Shown here piece by piece: positions 1-9,662 of a stretch of 22,005 nucleotides of DNA. A program made the translations under genes and the position numbers. Each line of letters opens with the position of its first letter. Position 1 is the stretch's first letter. Source of the DNA: Gammaproteobacteria bacterium (GTDB lineage Bacteria > Pseudomonadota > Gammaproteobacteria > Poriferisulfidales > Oxydemutatoraceae); NCBI GenBank assembly GCA_007570905.1, contig RKSI01000206.1:1-22005 (forward strand), read 5' to 3'. The notes under the pieces are model-generated. The model had not been told where the DNA came from, ran no database searches, and saw nothing but the letters and a program-made list of their open reading frames with translations.

Positions 1-523
1 CGGCGAGGTTTCTCGCCGCCAGCGCCTCCAGCGTCAGCAAAACATGGTTGATGCAGCCGAGGCGGTCGGCGGCGACGACTACCACCGCATGGTTCAGCGC
101 CGCCGCCAGGTCGGCGTTGACGCCGTCGCCCGCAATCGGCGACAGCAGCCCGCCGGCGCCTTCAACGACGGCAAAACGCCGCGGTTCGCTTTGGCAGGCC
201 GCGGCCAGGTCGCCGACGCGCAAATCCACGCCCGCCAGTTGCGCCGCGCGCGCCGGCGACACCGCGTCGGCGAAGCGGTAGCGGCAGACGATGTCAATTG
301 CCGGGCGGTGTCTGGATGCGTGCGCCAGTTGCACCGCGTCTTGCGGCGTCAACTCGCCGCCGTCGTCGGCGCGGCAGCCGGTTTCTACCGGCTTGAACAC
401 CGCCGTGTCCAGGCCGCCGCTTTCCAGCGCGCGAATCAGCCGGCAGGCGACGAAGGTCTTGCCGACGCCGGTGTCGGTGCCGGTGATGAAAACGCCGCGC
501 GCGGCATTCCCCTTGTTCGCCAT
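1..523 (-). CDS. bioD: Dethiobiotin synthetase (BioD), 3' end cut by window edge
   Basis: BioD closes the ureido ring of dethiobiotin from DAPA, CO2 and ATP, the step before biotin synthase. The visible 174 codons begin with a P-loop GTDTGVGKT (residues 15-23), continue with FKPVETGC, the usual substrate-binding lysine segment, and contain VVEGAGGLLSPI, all characteristic of the family. The gene runs off the left edge, so the C-terminal quarter is missing. The start at 523 is the only ATG that opens the frame: the four ATGs just upstream close after a few codons. There is no Shine-Dalgarno sequence, and the start lies inside the last copy of an 11-bp tandem repeat in the arrangement TGATG, so translation probably depends on ribosomes arriving from purC. 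Identification is secure; the exact mode of initiation is inference. Confidence 0.93.
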   Translation of the reverse strand, partial: MANKGNAARGVFITGTDTGVGKTFVACRLIRALESGGLDTAVFKPVETGCRADDGGELTPQDAVQLAHASRHRPAIDIVCRYRFADAVSPARAAQLAGVDLRVGDLAAACQSEPRRFAVVEGAGGLLSPIAGDGVNADLAAALNHAVVVVAADRLGCINHVLLTLEALAARNLA

Positions 524-569
524 CAGTTCGCCATCACGCGGCCATCACGCGGCCATCGCGCGGCCATCA
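515..569 (-). repeat. Five 11-bp tandem repeats joining purC stop to bioD start
   Basis: Read on the minus strand from 569 to 515 there are five consecutive 11-nt units: TGATGGCCGCG, CGATGGCCGCG, TGATGGCCGCG, TGATGGCGAAC, TGATGGCGAAC. The first TGA is the stop of purC and the last ATG is the start of bioD. Units 2, 3 and 4 each make a four-codon open frame (Met-Ala-Ala-stop twice, Met-Ala-Asn-stop once) whose TGA shares its A with the next ATG. Unit 1 opens a 14-residue frame that stops at the same final TGATG. The repeats are directly visible; a stop-restart role is inference, and simple slippage expansion of an original TGATG overlap is the plain alternative. Confidence 0.9.
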
Positions 570-1451
570 GTCGGCCAGCAGCAGGTCATGCGCGCGCCGG
601 TAGCGCTCGGCGGTCTTGCGGACGACTTCGTCCGGCAGCGGCGGCGCCGGCGCGGTCTTGTCCCAGTCGAGGGTTTCCAGATAATCCCTGACAAATTGCT
701 TGTCAAAGTTGGGCGGGTTGGCGCCCGGGCGGTAGCCTTGCCGGTCCCAGAAACGCGACGAGTCGGGCGTCAGCACCTCGTCTATCAGCAGCAGTTGGCC
801 GTCGCGGTCCAGCCCGAATTCAAACTTGGCGTCGGCGATGATGATGCCGCGCCGGAAGGCGTGTTCGGCGCCGGCGCGGTAGATGGCGAGCGCCGCATCG
901 CGCACGCGCGCGGCGACATCGCGCCCGATTTGCGCGGCGGCGGCGTCAAAAGAGATGTTGACATCGTGCTCGCCGACGGCGGCCTTGGTGGATGGCGTGA
1001 ACAGCGGCTGCGGCAGTCGTTCGGCCAGTTGCAGGCCCGCCGGCAGCGCAATGCCGCAGACGGCGCCGGTCTCGCGGTAGTCGCGCCAGCCCGACCCCAG
1101 CAGGTAGCCGCGCACAATCGCCTCGACGGGCAGGGGCCGCGTCTTCTTTACGACAACGCTGCGCTCGCGCAGATCGCGGCGCTCGCGCAGTTCGGGCGCG
1201 GCGTGCAGCGGGTCAAGATCGCTTTGGTGGTTCGGCACGAGCGCCGCGGTGCGGGCAAACCAGAAATCGCTGAGCGCGGTCAGCACCCGCCCCTTGCCCG
1301 GAATCGCGTTCGGCAGCACCACATCAAACGCCGAGATGCGGTCGGTCGTTACGATGAGCAGATGGTCGTCGTCCGCCTGATAAACATCCCTGACCTTGCC
1401 GCGGTGCAGCAACGGCAGCGAGTTTATCGCGGATTCAAACACGGCGTCCAT
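567..1451 (-). CDS. purC: Phosphoribosylaminoimidazole-succinocarboxamide synthase
   Basis: PurC (SAICAR synthetase) joins aspartate to CAIR with ATP in de novo purine synthesis in the cytosol. The 294-residue product starts MDAVFESAI, has the nucleotide-binding LHRGKVRDVY near residues 15-24, TTDRISAFDVVLPNAIPGKG (35-54), the EAIVRGYLLGSGW segment and the TPSTKAA signature. The length fits the roughly 300-residue form of the family rather than the shorter Bacillus/E. coli form. The frame is open further upstream, but ATG 1451 gives the conserved N-terminus and lies only 4 nt after the zapE stop, so zapE and purC form one transcription unit. Its stop TGA is the first element of the 11-bp repeat leading into bioD. 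Confidence 0.95.
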   Translation of the reverse strand: MDAVFESAINSLPLLHRGKVRDVYQADDDHLLIVTTDRISAFDVVLPNAIPGKGRVLTALSDFWFARTAALVPNHQSDLDPLHAAPELRERRDLRERSVVVKKTRPLPVEAIVRGYLLGSGWRDYRETGAVCGIALPAGLQLAERLPQPLFTPSTKAAVGEHDVNISFDAAAAQIGRDVAARVRDAALAIYRAGAEHAFRRGIIIADAKFEFGLDRDGQLLLIDEVLTPDSSRFWDRQGYRPGANPPNFDKQFVRDYLETLDWDKTAPAPPLPDEVVRKTAERYRRAHDLLLAD

Positions 1452-1455
1452 GCGT

Positions 1456-2580
1456 TCAGCCGCGGTGCGCCTGCGACAGATAGCGCCGGCTTTGCATTTC
1501 ACCGAGACGGCTCGCGGCGCGGCTGAATTCGGCGGCGAGGCGCCCGTCGCGGTAGAGTTCGGCGGGCGCCGCCGCCGCCGACACAATCAACTTGACATTG
1601 CGGTCGTAAAACTCGTCCACCAACTGAATGAAGCGCCGCGCCGCGTCGTCGCGCCGGTCAAACAGCGGGATGTTGGAAATCAGCACGCTGTGGTAAAGGT
1701 GCGCGATGGAGATGTAGTCGGCGGGCGAGCGCGGGCCTTCGCAGATGTCCTTGAAGTCAAACCACGCGGTGTCGCGCGAATGCCGCACGACGGGCACATC
1801 GCGCCCGTTGATCTCAATGGCGCCGCCGGCGTCCTCGCCGTCGGCGCAGTCGCTGATGGCGCGGAAACTGCGCGCCAGGGCGTCGTCGGCGGCGCGCCCG
1901 CACGGGTGGTGATACACCTCGCCCGCCGCCAGCATCCGCAGCCGGTAGTCGGTGCGCGCATTCAGATGCACGACGCGGGTGTGGCGTTCAAGCAGCGCGA
2001 TGGCCGGCAGGAAACGCCCGCGCTGCAAGCCGCCCTTGTAAAGATCCGGCGGCGCGATGTTGGAGGTCGTCACCAGCACCAGACGCCGCTCGAACATCTC
2101 GCGCAGCAGGCGGTGAAGTATCATCGCGTCGGTGATGTCGGACACGAAGAATTCGTCCAGGCACAGCACCCGCGCGCGCCGCGCCAGGCGCTCGGCCACC
2201 GTTTCCAGCGGATTGCGCCCGTGCGCGCGTTTCAGCAGCGCATGGACTTCCTGCATGAAGCGGTAGAAATGAAGGCGCTGTTTGCGCTCAATGGGCAGCG
2301 TTTCAAAAAACAAATCCATCAGAAAGGTTTTGCCGGCGCCGACGCCGCCCCACAGATACATCCCGCGCGGCGCCGGCGGCGGCGCGCGCCCGGCGATGCG
2401 CTGCAACAGGCGCCGCACGCCGCCGTGCTCCGGGCAGGCGGCGATTTCATCGTGCAAGCGCTGCAACTGCCGGACAACCTCAACCTGGGCCGGGTCGGAC
2501 TCGTGGCCGTGCTCCGCAAGGCGGCGCCGGTAGCGTTCGCCAAGCGCGGCGGCGGGAGTGGTCTGCGGCGTTTCGGTCAT
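1456..2580 (-). CDS. zapE: Cell division protein ZapE (AFG1-like P-loop ATPase)
   Basis: ZapE is a cytoplasmic ATPase of the AFG1/LACE1 family that binds FtsZ and is needed for division under stress in E. coli. The 374-residue protein has Walker A GGVGAGKT (78-85) following PRGMYLWG, the HFYRFMQEVH segment (104-113), Walker B VLCLDEFF (138-145), a sensor-like LVTTSN segment and a C-terminal IVSAAAAPAELY stretch, all as in the family, with normal length. It is the first gene of the minus-strand run zapE-purC-bioD and is divergent from accA. The start ATG 2580 lies about 20 nt from a plausible promoter but has no obvious Shine-Dalgarno sequence. Confidence 0.93.
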   Translation of the reverse strand: MTETPQTTPAAALGERYRRRLAEHGHESDPAQVEVVRQLQRLHDEIAACPEHGGVRRLLQRIAGRAPPPAPRGMYLWGGVGAGKTFLMDLFFETLPIERKQRLHFYRFMQEVHALLKRAHGRNPLETVAERLARRARVLCLDEFFVSDITDAMILHRLLREMFERRLVLVTTSNIAPPDLYKGGLQRGRFLPAIALLERHTRVVHLNARTDYRLRMLAAGEVYHHPCGRAADDALARSFRAISDCADGEDAGGAIEINGRDVPVVRHSRDTAWFDFKDICEGPRSPADYISIAHLYHSVLISNIPLFDRRDDAARRFIQLVDEFYDRNVKLIVSAAAAPAELYRDGRLAAEFSRAASRLGEMQSRRYLSQAHRG

Positions 2581-2605
2581 GACGGGGCGGGAAACTCAGC
2601 GCGTT

Positions 2606-2635
2606 AGTATAAAGTACGCCGCCGCGACAGGCGAA
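2606..2635 (-). promoter_or_regulatory. Candidate sigma-70 promoter for zapE-purC-bioD
   Basis: On the minus strand a -10 hexamer TATACT (2611-2606) is preceded 18 nt upstream by TTCGCC, a weak -35. A start site near 2599 would give a leader of about 20 nt before the zapE ATG. The 150-bp zapE/accA gap must hold both divergent promoters. The -10 match is good and the -35 match poor; the assignment is inference from sequence. Confidence 0.4.
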
Positions 2636-2696
2636 CGCCGGGCAAACACAGGCGGCGCTTCAGACCTTTGTGTGGCCGGGCGCGCGCGCCGCCGTG

Positions 2697-2702
2697 CTAA
2701 AA
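2697..2702 (+). promoter_or_regulatory. Candidate -10 element for accA
   Basis: A TAAAAT hexamer lies about 30 nt upstream of accA in an otherwise very GC-rich stretch. No convincing -35 hexamer stands at the usual 16-18 nt distance. A purine-rich AAAGGGA follows about 11 nt before the accA start and can act as ribosome binding site. Weak call. Confidence 0.3.
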
Positions 2703-2730
2703 TGCGCCGGTTGAAAGGGACATTACCGCA

Positions 2731-3690
2731 ATGCACTCCGAACATCTTGACTTCGAGCAGCCGATCGTTGAACTCGAGCAAAAACTTGAAGAACTGCGCC
2801 GCCTCGTCAGCCGCGGCGAGGTGGATCTGAACCCGGAAATCGAGCAACTCGAGCAGAAATGCCGCAAGTTGACGAAGCAGATCTACGACGATCTGACGCC
2901 GTGGCAGACCGCGCAACTGGCGCGGCATCCGCGGCGCCCGTACACGCTCGACTACATCGGCGCGCTGCTGACCGACTTTGAGGAACTGCACGGCGACCGC
3001 CATTACCTGGACGACCCCGCCATCGTCGCCGGCATCGGGCGTTTCGGCGGGCGGCCCATCGCCGTGGCAGGCCACCAGAAGGGGCGCGACACCGAAGAGA
3101 AGGTGCGGCGCAATTTCGGCATGCCGCGCCCGGAAGGCTACCGCAAGGCGGCGCGCCTGTTCCGTCTCGCCGAGCGTTTCCGGCTGCCGGTGCTGACGCT
3201 GATTGACACGCCGGGCGCCTACCCCGGCGTCGGCGCCGAGGAACGCAACCAGAGCGAGGCCATCGCCGCCAACCTGCAACTGATGTCGCAGATGGAAACG
3301 CCGGTGGTCAGCGTCGTCATCGGCGAGGGCGGCTCCGGCGGCGCGCTCGCCATCGGCGTCGGCGACCGCCTGCTGATGCTGCAATACAGCATTTATTCGG
3401 TGATTTCGCCGGAAGGCTGCGCCTCCATCCTGTGGAAAGACGCCAACAAGGCGGCGGAGGCGGCGAAGGCGCTCGGCATCACGCCGCAGCGCCTCGGCGA
3501 GTTGTCGCTGGTGGATGAAATCATCCCCGAGCCGCTCGGCGGCGCCCACCGCGACTTCAAGGCGATGACGGCGCGGCTGCGCGACAGCCTTGAGGCGCAG
3601 TTCAACCAACTCGCCAACCTGCCGCCGCAGCAGATGCTGGACGACCGCTACCGCCGGCTGACCGAAGTCGGCCATTTCAAGCATGTATGA
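2731..3690 (+). CDS. accA: Acetyl-CoA carboxylase carboxyltransferase subunit alpha
   Basis: AccA pairs with AccD (A2D2) to move the carboxyl group from biotin to acetyl-CoA, the committed step of fatty acid synthesis. The 319-residue protein matches the family throughout: an N-terminal helical FEQPIVELEQKLEELR segment, HPRRPYTLDYI, GHQKGRDTEEKVRRNFGMPRP, the LTLIDTPGAYPGVGAEERNQ oxyanion-hole region, GEGGSGGALAIGVGDR and VISPEGCASILWKD. Length equals that of E. coli AccA. It heads the long plus-strand housekeeping run and its last 8 nt overlap the start of tilS, the usual gammaproteobacterial neighbour. Its partner accD is not in the window. Confidence 0.97.
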   Translation: MHSEHLDFEQPIVELEQKLEELRRLVSRGEVDLNPEIEQLEQKCRKLTKQIYDDLTPWQTAQLARHPRRPYTLDYIGALLTDFEELHGDRHYLDDPAIVAGIGRFGGRPIAVAGHQKGRDTEEKVRRNFGMPRPEGYRKAARLFRLAERFRLPVLTLIDTPGAYPGVGAEERNQSEAIAANLQLMSQMETPVVSVVIGEGGSGGALAIGVGDRLLMLQYSIYSVISPEGCASILWKDANKAAEAAKALGITPQRLGELSLVDEIIPEPLGGAHRDFKAMTARLRDSLEAQFNQLANLPPQQMLDDRYRRLTEVGHFKHV

Positions 3691-4981
3691 GTTGCCGCGC
3701 GACCCGGACCTGGCGCGCGGCGTTGCCGCCGAGGTGTCGGACTTGCTGGCGCGCCTTGAGCCGTCGCGGGTGGTGCTGGCGTGGAGCGGCGGCGCCGATT
3801 CCAGCGTCCTGCTGCATCTTCTGCGCCGCCTGCAAACGCCGCGCGCGCCGGCGCTGCTTGCGGTGCATGTTCACCACGGCCTGCACGACGACGCCGATGC
3901 ATGGGAGCGGCATTGCCGCGAACAGGCGCGCGGCATCGGCGTTGAGATGACGGCGGTGAAGGTGCGCGCGCGCGCCGCGCCGGGCGACAGCCCCGAGGCG
4001 GCGGCGCGGCGCGCGCGCTACGACGCGCTGCGCCGCTTTGCGAGCGCCGGCACGCTGCTGCTGACCGCGCACCACCGCGACGACCAGGCCGAGACCGTGC
4101 TGCTTCAGTTAATGCGCGGCGCCGGCGCCGCCGGTTTGTCGGCGATGCCGCGCTGCGCGGCTTTCGGCGACGGCTGGCTGGCGCGTCCCATGCTGGCGTT
4201 TTCACGCGCGGCCATCCGCGACTACGCGCTGCGCCACGAACTGCGCTGGGTGGAAGACAGCGGCAATGACGACCTGCGCCACGACCGCAACTACCTGCGC
4301 CACCGCGTCGCGCCGCTGTTGCGGGCGCGCTGGCCGCAATGGGAGACTGCCGCCGCGCGCGCCGCGCGCCATCAGGGAGAGGCGCTGGAACTGCTTGATG
4401 CCGAGGCCGGGCGTTGCCTGGCGCGCTGCATGACGCCGGACGGACGCGCGCTGCTGGCAAAAGCGTGCGCGGCGCTGCCCGCCGCCCGGCAGAAGGCGGT
4501 GCTGCGCCGCTGGCTCAAAACCCGCGGGCTGCGCACGCCCGGCGAGCGCCAACTGGAGTATTTGCGCGCCGCGCTGATTGCATCGCGCCCGCGCAGCGGC
4601 AGCGTCATCGCGTGGCCGGATTCGGAGATTGGCTTTTACCGCGACCGGCTGTATGCGCGGGTGCGCCCGCCGCAACCGCCGCCGGCTGAAAGGGCGTGGC
4701 CGCACGGCGCCGACCTGGAACTGCCGGAACTGAAACAAACGCTGCGCTGGCGCGAACTGCTGCGCCAGGCGCCGGCGCTCGCCGCCGCCGCGCGCCTGCA
4801 TGTCGGCTTCCGCCGCGGCGGCGAACAATGCGCGCGCCGCGCCGCCGCCGGTTGTTTCCACCAGGATTTGAAGAAAATTTTCCAGACGCGCGGCGTGCCG
4901 CCATGGGAACGCGACCGCGTGCCGCTCATCCACGCCGATGGCCGCCTGCGCCTGGTGTGGGGCGTCACGACCTGCGAGTAG
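3683..4981 (+). CDS. tilS: tRNA(Ile)-lysidine synthase
   Basis: TilS attaches lysine to C34 of the CAU-anticodon isoleucine tRNA, making it read AUA; it is essential in most bacteria. The 432-residue protein shows the PP-loop SGGADS (35-40), then VHVHHGLHDDADAWERHC, the family-typical TAHHRDDQAETVLLQLMRGAGAAGLSAMP segment and WVEDSGNDDLRHDRNYLRH, followed by the less conserved C-terminal domain ending in GVPPWERDRVPL and LVWGV. It overlaps accA by 8 nt (start 3683); a second ATG at 3687 is out of frame. The product length is normal for the gammaproteobacterial enzyme. Confidence 0.95.
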   Translation: MYELPRDPDLARGVAAEVSDLLARLEPSRVVLAWSGGADSSVLLHLLRRLQTPRAPALLAVHVHHGLHDDADAWERHCREQARGIGVEMTAVKVRARAAPGDSPEAAARRARYDALRRFASAGTLLLTAHHRDDQAETVLLQLMRGAGAAGLSAMPRCAAFGDGWLARPMLAFSRAAIRDYALRHELRWVEDSGNDDLRHDRNYLRHRVAPLLRARWPQWETAAARAARHQGEALELLDAEAGRCLARCMTPDGRALLAKACAALPAARQKAVLRRWLKTRGLRTPGERQLEYLRAALIASRPRSGSVIAWPDSEIGFYRDRLYARVRPPQPPPAERAWPHGADLELPELKQTLRWRELLRQAPALAAAARLHVGFRRGGEQCARRAAAGCFHQDLKKIFQTRGVPPWERDRVPLIHADGRLRLVWGVTTCE

Positions 4982-4993
4982 CGGGGAAGAGTC

Positions 4994-5797
4994 TTGCGGG
5001 CGTTTGTCATCAGCCTGGCGCGTTTCCCCGAACGCGGGCAGAAAACCATCGCCGCGTTCAATGAAGCCGGCATTGACCTTGAAGTGTTCGACGCGGTGGA
5101 TGGCATGGCCGGGTTTGAATTTGAAGACGGCGAATCCGTCAACTGGCGCGATGAGAAGGTTCGCCCGCATATTATCGTGCATCCGCCGCAAATAGGCTGT
5201 TACCTGTCGCACTACCGCCTGGTGCGCCGCGCCTACGAGGAAGGTCTTGAGCGTGTGTTCGTGGCGGAAGACGATGTGCGCCCGCTGCCCGGGTTTCGGG
5301 AGGCGTTTGATGAAATGTCGCAACTGCCCGATTCCTTCGAGTTCATCAGGCTGTATTGCCCGGCCCGCGAGCGCCGCATTCCCGGCTGCGTTCCGCGCGC
5401 CCCGGCGGGGCGCGTCGCGCACCGCCTGCGCGACGGCAGGCGGATTGTGCGTTTGCGCGGACTGGTGTATTTCGCATCGGCTTATATAATGAACCGCAAC
5501 GGGATGAAAAAGTTTCTCGATTGCGCCCAGCCCGTCTGCGCGCCGGTGGATGTGCTGATGGCTTACTTCTGGCACACGGACATCGCCAGTTATGTGGTTC
5601 CCGAATCCCTGGTGAAGGACGCCGAAGAACCATCCACCATCATGGGGCCGGAATTGTTCAATATGCTGGAGAAAAACCCCGCAAAGGATGGCACCGGAAT
5701 CCGCGCCGTCCTCGGCAGGAGGCTCTGGCATTTGCGCGACTGGTTCGCCTGGCGCGCATATATCCGGCGGCGGCGCAGTGAGTTTTACGATGAATAA
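4994..5797 (+). CDS. Glycosyltransferase family 25 (LPS glycosyltransferase)
   Basis: Family-25 glycosyltransferases add hexoses to lipooligosaccharide or LPS core using nucleotide sugars. The 267-residue protein has the family's N-terminal RAFVISLARFPERGQ (2-16), a cysteine-containing CYLSHYRLV block (69-77), the metal-binding VFVAEDDVRPL (88-98) and a late YIMNRNGMKKFL segment. The start is TTG 4994, supported by GGGGAAGA five bases upstream; no ATG gives the conserved start. It lies 12 nt after tilS and 90 nt before pyrG, inside a housekeeping run where this gene is not usually found, though kdsA, another LPS gene, is nearby. The sugar and acceptor cannot be read from sequence. Confidence 0.82.
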   Translation: MRAFVISLARFPERGQKTIAAFNEAGIDLEVFDAVDGMAGFEFEDGESVNWRDEKVRPHIIVHPPQIGCYLSHYRLVRRAYEEGLERVFVAEDDVRPLPGFREAFDEMSQLPDSFEFIRLYCPARERRIPGCVPRAPAGRVAHRLRDGRRIVRLRGLVYFASAYIMNRNGMKKFLDCAQPVCAPVDVLMAYFWHTDIASYVVPESLVKDAEEPSTIMGPELFNMLEKNPAKDGTGIRAVLGRRLWHLRDWFAWRAYIRRRRSEFYDE

Positions 5798-5802
5798 CGC
5801 GG

Positions 5803-5832
5803 TTGGCGGGCGGGCCGGTTTGCTTTTACAAT
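5803..5832 (+). promoter_or_regulatory. Candidate internal promoter ahead of pyrG
   Basis: TTGGCG (5803-5808) and TACAAT (5827-5832) are separated by 18 nt, a good sigma-70-like pair in the 90-bp gap between the glycosyltransferase and pyrG. Transcription would start near 5839, about 50 nt before the pyrG ATG. This would let pyrG-kdsA-eno be expressed independently of accA-tilS. Inference from sequence only. Confidence 0.45.
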
Positions 5833-5887
5833 GGGCGGCCATGCGGGGGGATGGCACAGCGGCGGGGTTTGGCCGGGTTTGCGGGAC

Positions 5888-7515
<1,628 letters not shown>

Positions 7516-7516
<1 letters not shown>

Positions 7517-8328
7517 TGGAATTGTGCGGCTGGCAGGTCGGCGGGCGGCGCCCGTTTTTCCTGATTTCGGGGCCTTGCGTCATCGAGAGCGAGCAACTTG
7601 CGCTTGAAACCGCCGCGCAACTGAAAGACATCACCGCCGGTCTCGGCATCCCGTTCATCTACAAGTCGTCTTTCGACAAGGCCAACCGATCGTCGCACGA
7701 CAGTTTTCGCGGCCCCGGCTTTGAGCGCGGGCTGCGGATACTGGAGCGCGTCGGGCGCGAGGTCGGCGTGCCGGTGCTGACCGATGTGCACGAGGACACG
7801 CCGCTCGACGAGGTGGCGCAGGTGGTGGATGTGCTGCAAACGCCGGCCTTCCTGTGCCGCCAGACCAATTTCATCCGCAATGTCGCGCGCGCCGGGCGCC
7901 CGGTCAACCTGAAGAAGGGGCAGTTTCTGTCGCCGTGGGAAATGAAAAATGTCGTCGACAAGGGGCGCGCCGAAGGCAACCGGCAGTTGATGGTTTGTGA
8001 AAGGGGGTGCAGTTTCGGCTACAATAACCTGGTGTCTGACATGCGTTCCCTGGTCATCATGCGCGAGACGGGTTGTCCGGTTGTCTTCGACGCGACCCAC
8101 TCGGTGCAGTTGCCGGGCGCGCGCGGCGGCGAATCCGGCGGCCAGCGCGAGTTTGTGCCGGCGCTGGCGCGCGCCGCCGTCGGCGTCGGCGTCGCCGGCC
8201 TGTTCATGGAGTCGCACCCCGACCCGGAACGCGCGCTGAGCGACGGCCCCAACGCCTGGCCGCTCGGCGAGATGCGCGGCCTGCTGGAAGAACTCAAGGC
8301 GATTGACAGCGTTGTCAAGGCGGCCTGA
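7516..8328 (+). CDS. kdsA: 2-dehydro-3-deoxyphosphooctonate aldolase (KDO-8-P synthase)
   Basis: KdsA condenses PEP with arabinose 5-phosphate to make KDO 8-phosphate, needed for the LPS inner core. The 270-residue protein has YKSSFDKANRSS, VPVLTDVHE, FLCRQTNFI, LKKGQFLSPWEM, CERGCSFGYNNLV, FDATHSVQ and MESHPDPERALSDGPN. The segment SGPCVIES with Cys21 replaces the E. coli GMNVLES; a cysteine at this position marks the metal-dependent class described for Aquifex KdsA, so a divalent metal is expected (inference from one residue plus surrounding motif). It starts at the pyrG stop (TGATG) and is followed 20 nt later by eno. Confidence 0.96.
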
Positions 8329-8348
8329 GCGCCGCCGCCCCCGTCATC

Positions 8349-9644
8349 ATGAAGAAAATAACCGACATTCGCGGGCGCGAAATCATTGATTCGCGCGGCA
8401 ACCCGACGGTCGAGGCCGAAGTCTCGGCCGGCGGCGTGACCGGGCGCGCCTCGGTTCCGTCCGGCGCCTCCACCGGCTCGCTCGAGGCCGCCGAGTTGCG
8501 CGACGGCGACAAGAAGCGCTTTCACGGGCGCGGCGTGCGCAACGCCGTCACCAATGTCAACACCGAAATCCGCGACGCGCTGGTCGGCATGGCGGCGCAG
8601 GAGCAGCGCACGCTGGACGACGCGATGATAGAACTGGACGGCACCGAAAACAAAAGCCGCCTCGGCGCCAACGCGATTCTGGCGGTGTCGCTGGCGGCGG
8701 CCAAGGCCGGCGCCGCCATCGAGGGCGTGCCGTTGCACCGTCATCTCGCCGCCGGCAGCGTGCCGCTGCTGCCGGTGCCGATGATAAACATCCTGAACGG
8801 CGGTTCGCACGCCAGCAACAATGTGGACATCCAGGAATTCATGATTGTTCCGCTGTGCGGCGGCGATGTGCGCGAGACCATCCGCATCGGCGCCGAGATT
8901 TTCCATTCGCTGAACCGCGTGCTGGACAAGCGCGGCTTCAGCACCACCGTCGGCGACGAGGGCGGCGTCGCGCCCGACCTTGCGTCCAACGAGGCCGCCA
9001 TAGAGATTGTGCTGGAAGCCGTGGAGGCCGGCGGCTACCGCCCCGGCGACGACATCTTCCTGGCGCTTGATGTCGCAAGTTCGGAGTTGTTCGACGGCGG
9101 CTTTTACCGGCTGCCGTCGGAGAAGCGCCACTACGACAGCGCCGCCTTCATCGAGTGTCTGGCGGAATGGGCCGGCAAATACCCGATTATCTCCATCGAG
9201 GACGGCATGGCCGAGGACGACTGGGACGGCTGGCGCGCGATGACCCGCAAACTGGACGACAAGATACAACTGGTCGGCGACGACCTGTTCGTCACCAACA
9301 CCGAGATTATCAAGAAGGGCATCGAGATGGGCGTCGCCAACTCGGTGCTGATCAAGCCGAACCAGATCGGCACTTTGAGCGAGACGCTGGCGGCGGTGGA
9401 ACTGGCGCAAAACGCCGGCTACAACTGCGTGATGTCGCACCGTTCGGGCGAGACCGAGGATGTGTCCATCGCCGACCTGGCGGTGGCCACCGGCGTCGGC
9501 CAGATCAAGACCGGGTCGCTGTGCCGCACCGACCGCGTCGCCAAATACAACCAGCTGATTCGCATCGAGGAGGGGCTGGGGCGCGACGCCGGGTTTGCCG
9601 GGCGCGCGGTGTTTGAGCGGTTTCTGTCGCCGCCGCAGGCGTGA
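8349..9644 (+). CDS. eno: Enolase
   Basis: Enolase interconverts 2-phosphoglycerate and PEP in glycolysis, and in proteobacteria is often part of the RNA degradosome. The 431-residue product (E. coli 432) has EIIDSRGNPTVEAEV, the SGASTG loop, MINILNGGSHASNN, TTVGDEGGVAPDL, the metal ligands in LALDVAS, SIEDGMAEDDW and GDDLFVTN, catalytic Lys336 in LIKPNQIGTLSET, and SHRSGETED around His364. PEP is also the KdsA substrate, which fits the adjacency. In E. coli and relatives ftsB and ispD follow eno; here ribB follows after 18 nt. Confidence 0.98.
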   Translation: MKKITDIRGREIIDSRGNPTVEAEVSAGGVTGRASVPSGASTGSLEAAELRDGDKKRFHGRGVRNAVTNVNTEIRDALVGMAAQEQRTLDDAMIELDGTENKSRLGANAILAVSLAAAKAGAAIEGVPLHRHLAAGSVPLLPVPMINILNGGSHASNNVDIQEFMIVPLCGGDVRETIRIGAEIFHSLNRVLDKRGFSTTVGDEGGVAPDLASNEAAIEIVLEAVEAGGYRPGDDIFLALDVASSELFDGGFYRLPSEKRHYDSAAFIECLAEWAGKYPIISIEDGMAEDDWDGWRAMTRKLDDKIQLVGDDLFVTNTEIIKKGIEMGVANSVLIKPNQIGTLSETLAAVELAQNAGYNCVMSHRSGETEDVSIADLAVATGVGQIKTGSLCRTDRVAKYNQLIRIEEGLGRDAGFAGRAVFERFLSPPQA

Positions 9645-9662
9645 AGCCGCCCGCCGGATGTG

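Noticed and set aside
5482..5490. TATAAT-like box within the glycosyltransferase gene
   Set aside because: It lies in coding sequence (AYIMNRNG) with no good -35 partner and is not followed by a gene start at a useful distance.
8021..8026. TACAAT box inside kdsA
   Set aside because: It encodes the conserved GYNNL segment and has no matching -35; chance occurrence.
9645..9662. FMN riboswitch ahead of ribB
   Set aside because: The gap between eno and ribB is 18 nt, far too short for the element.
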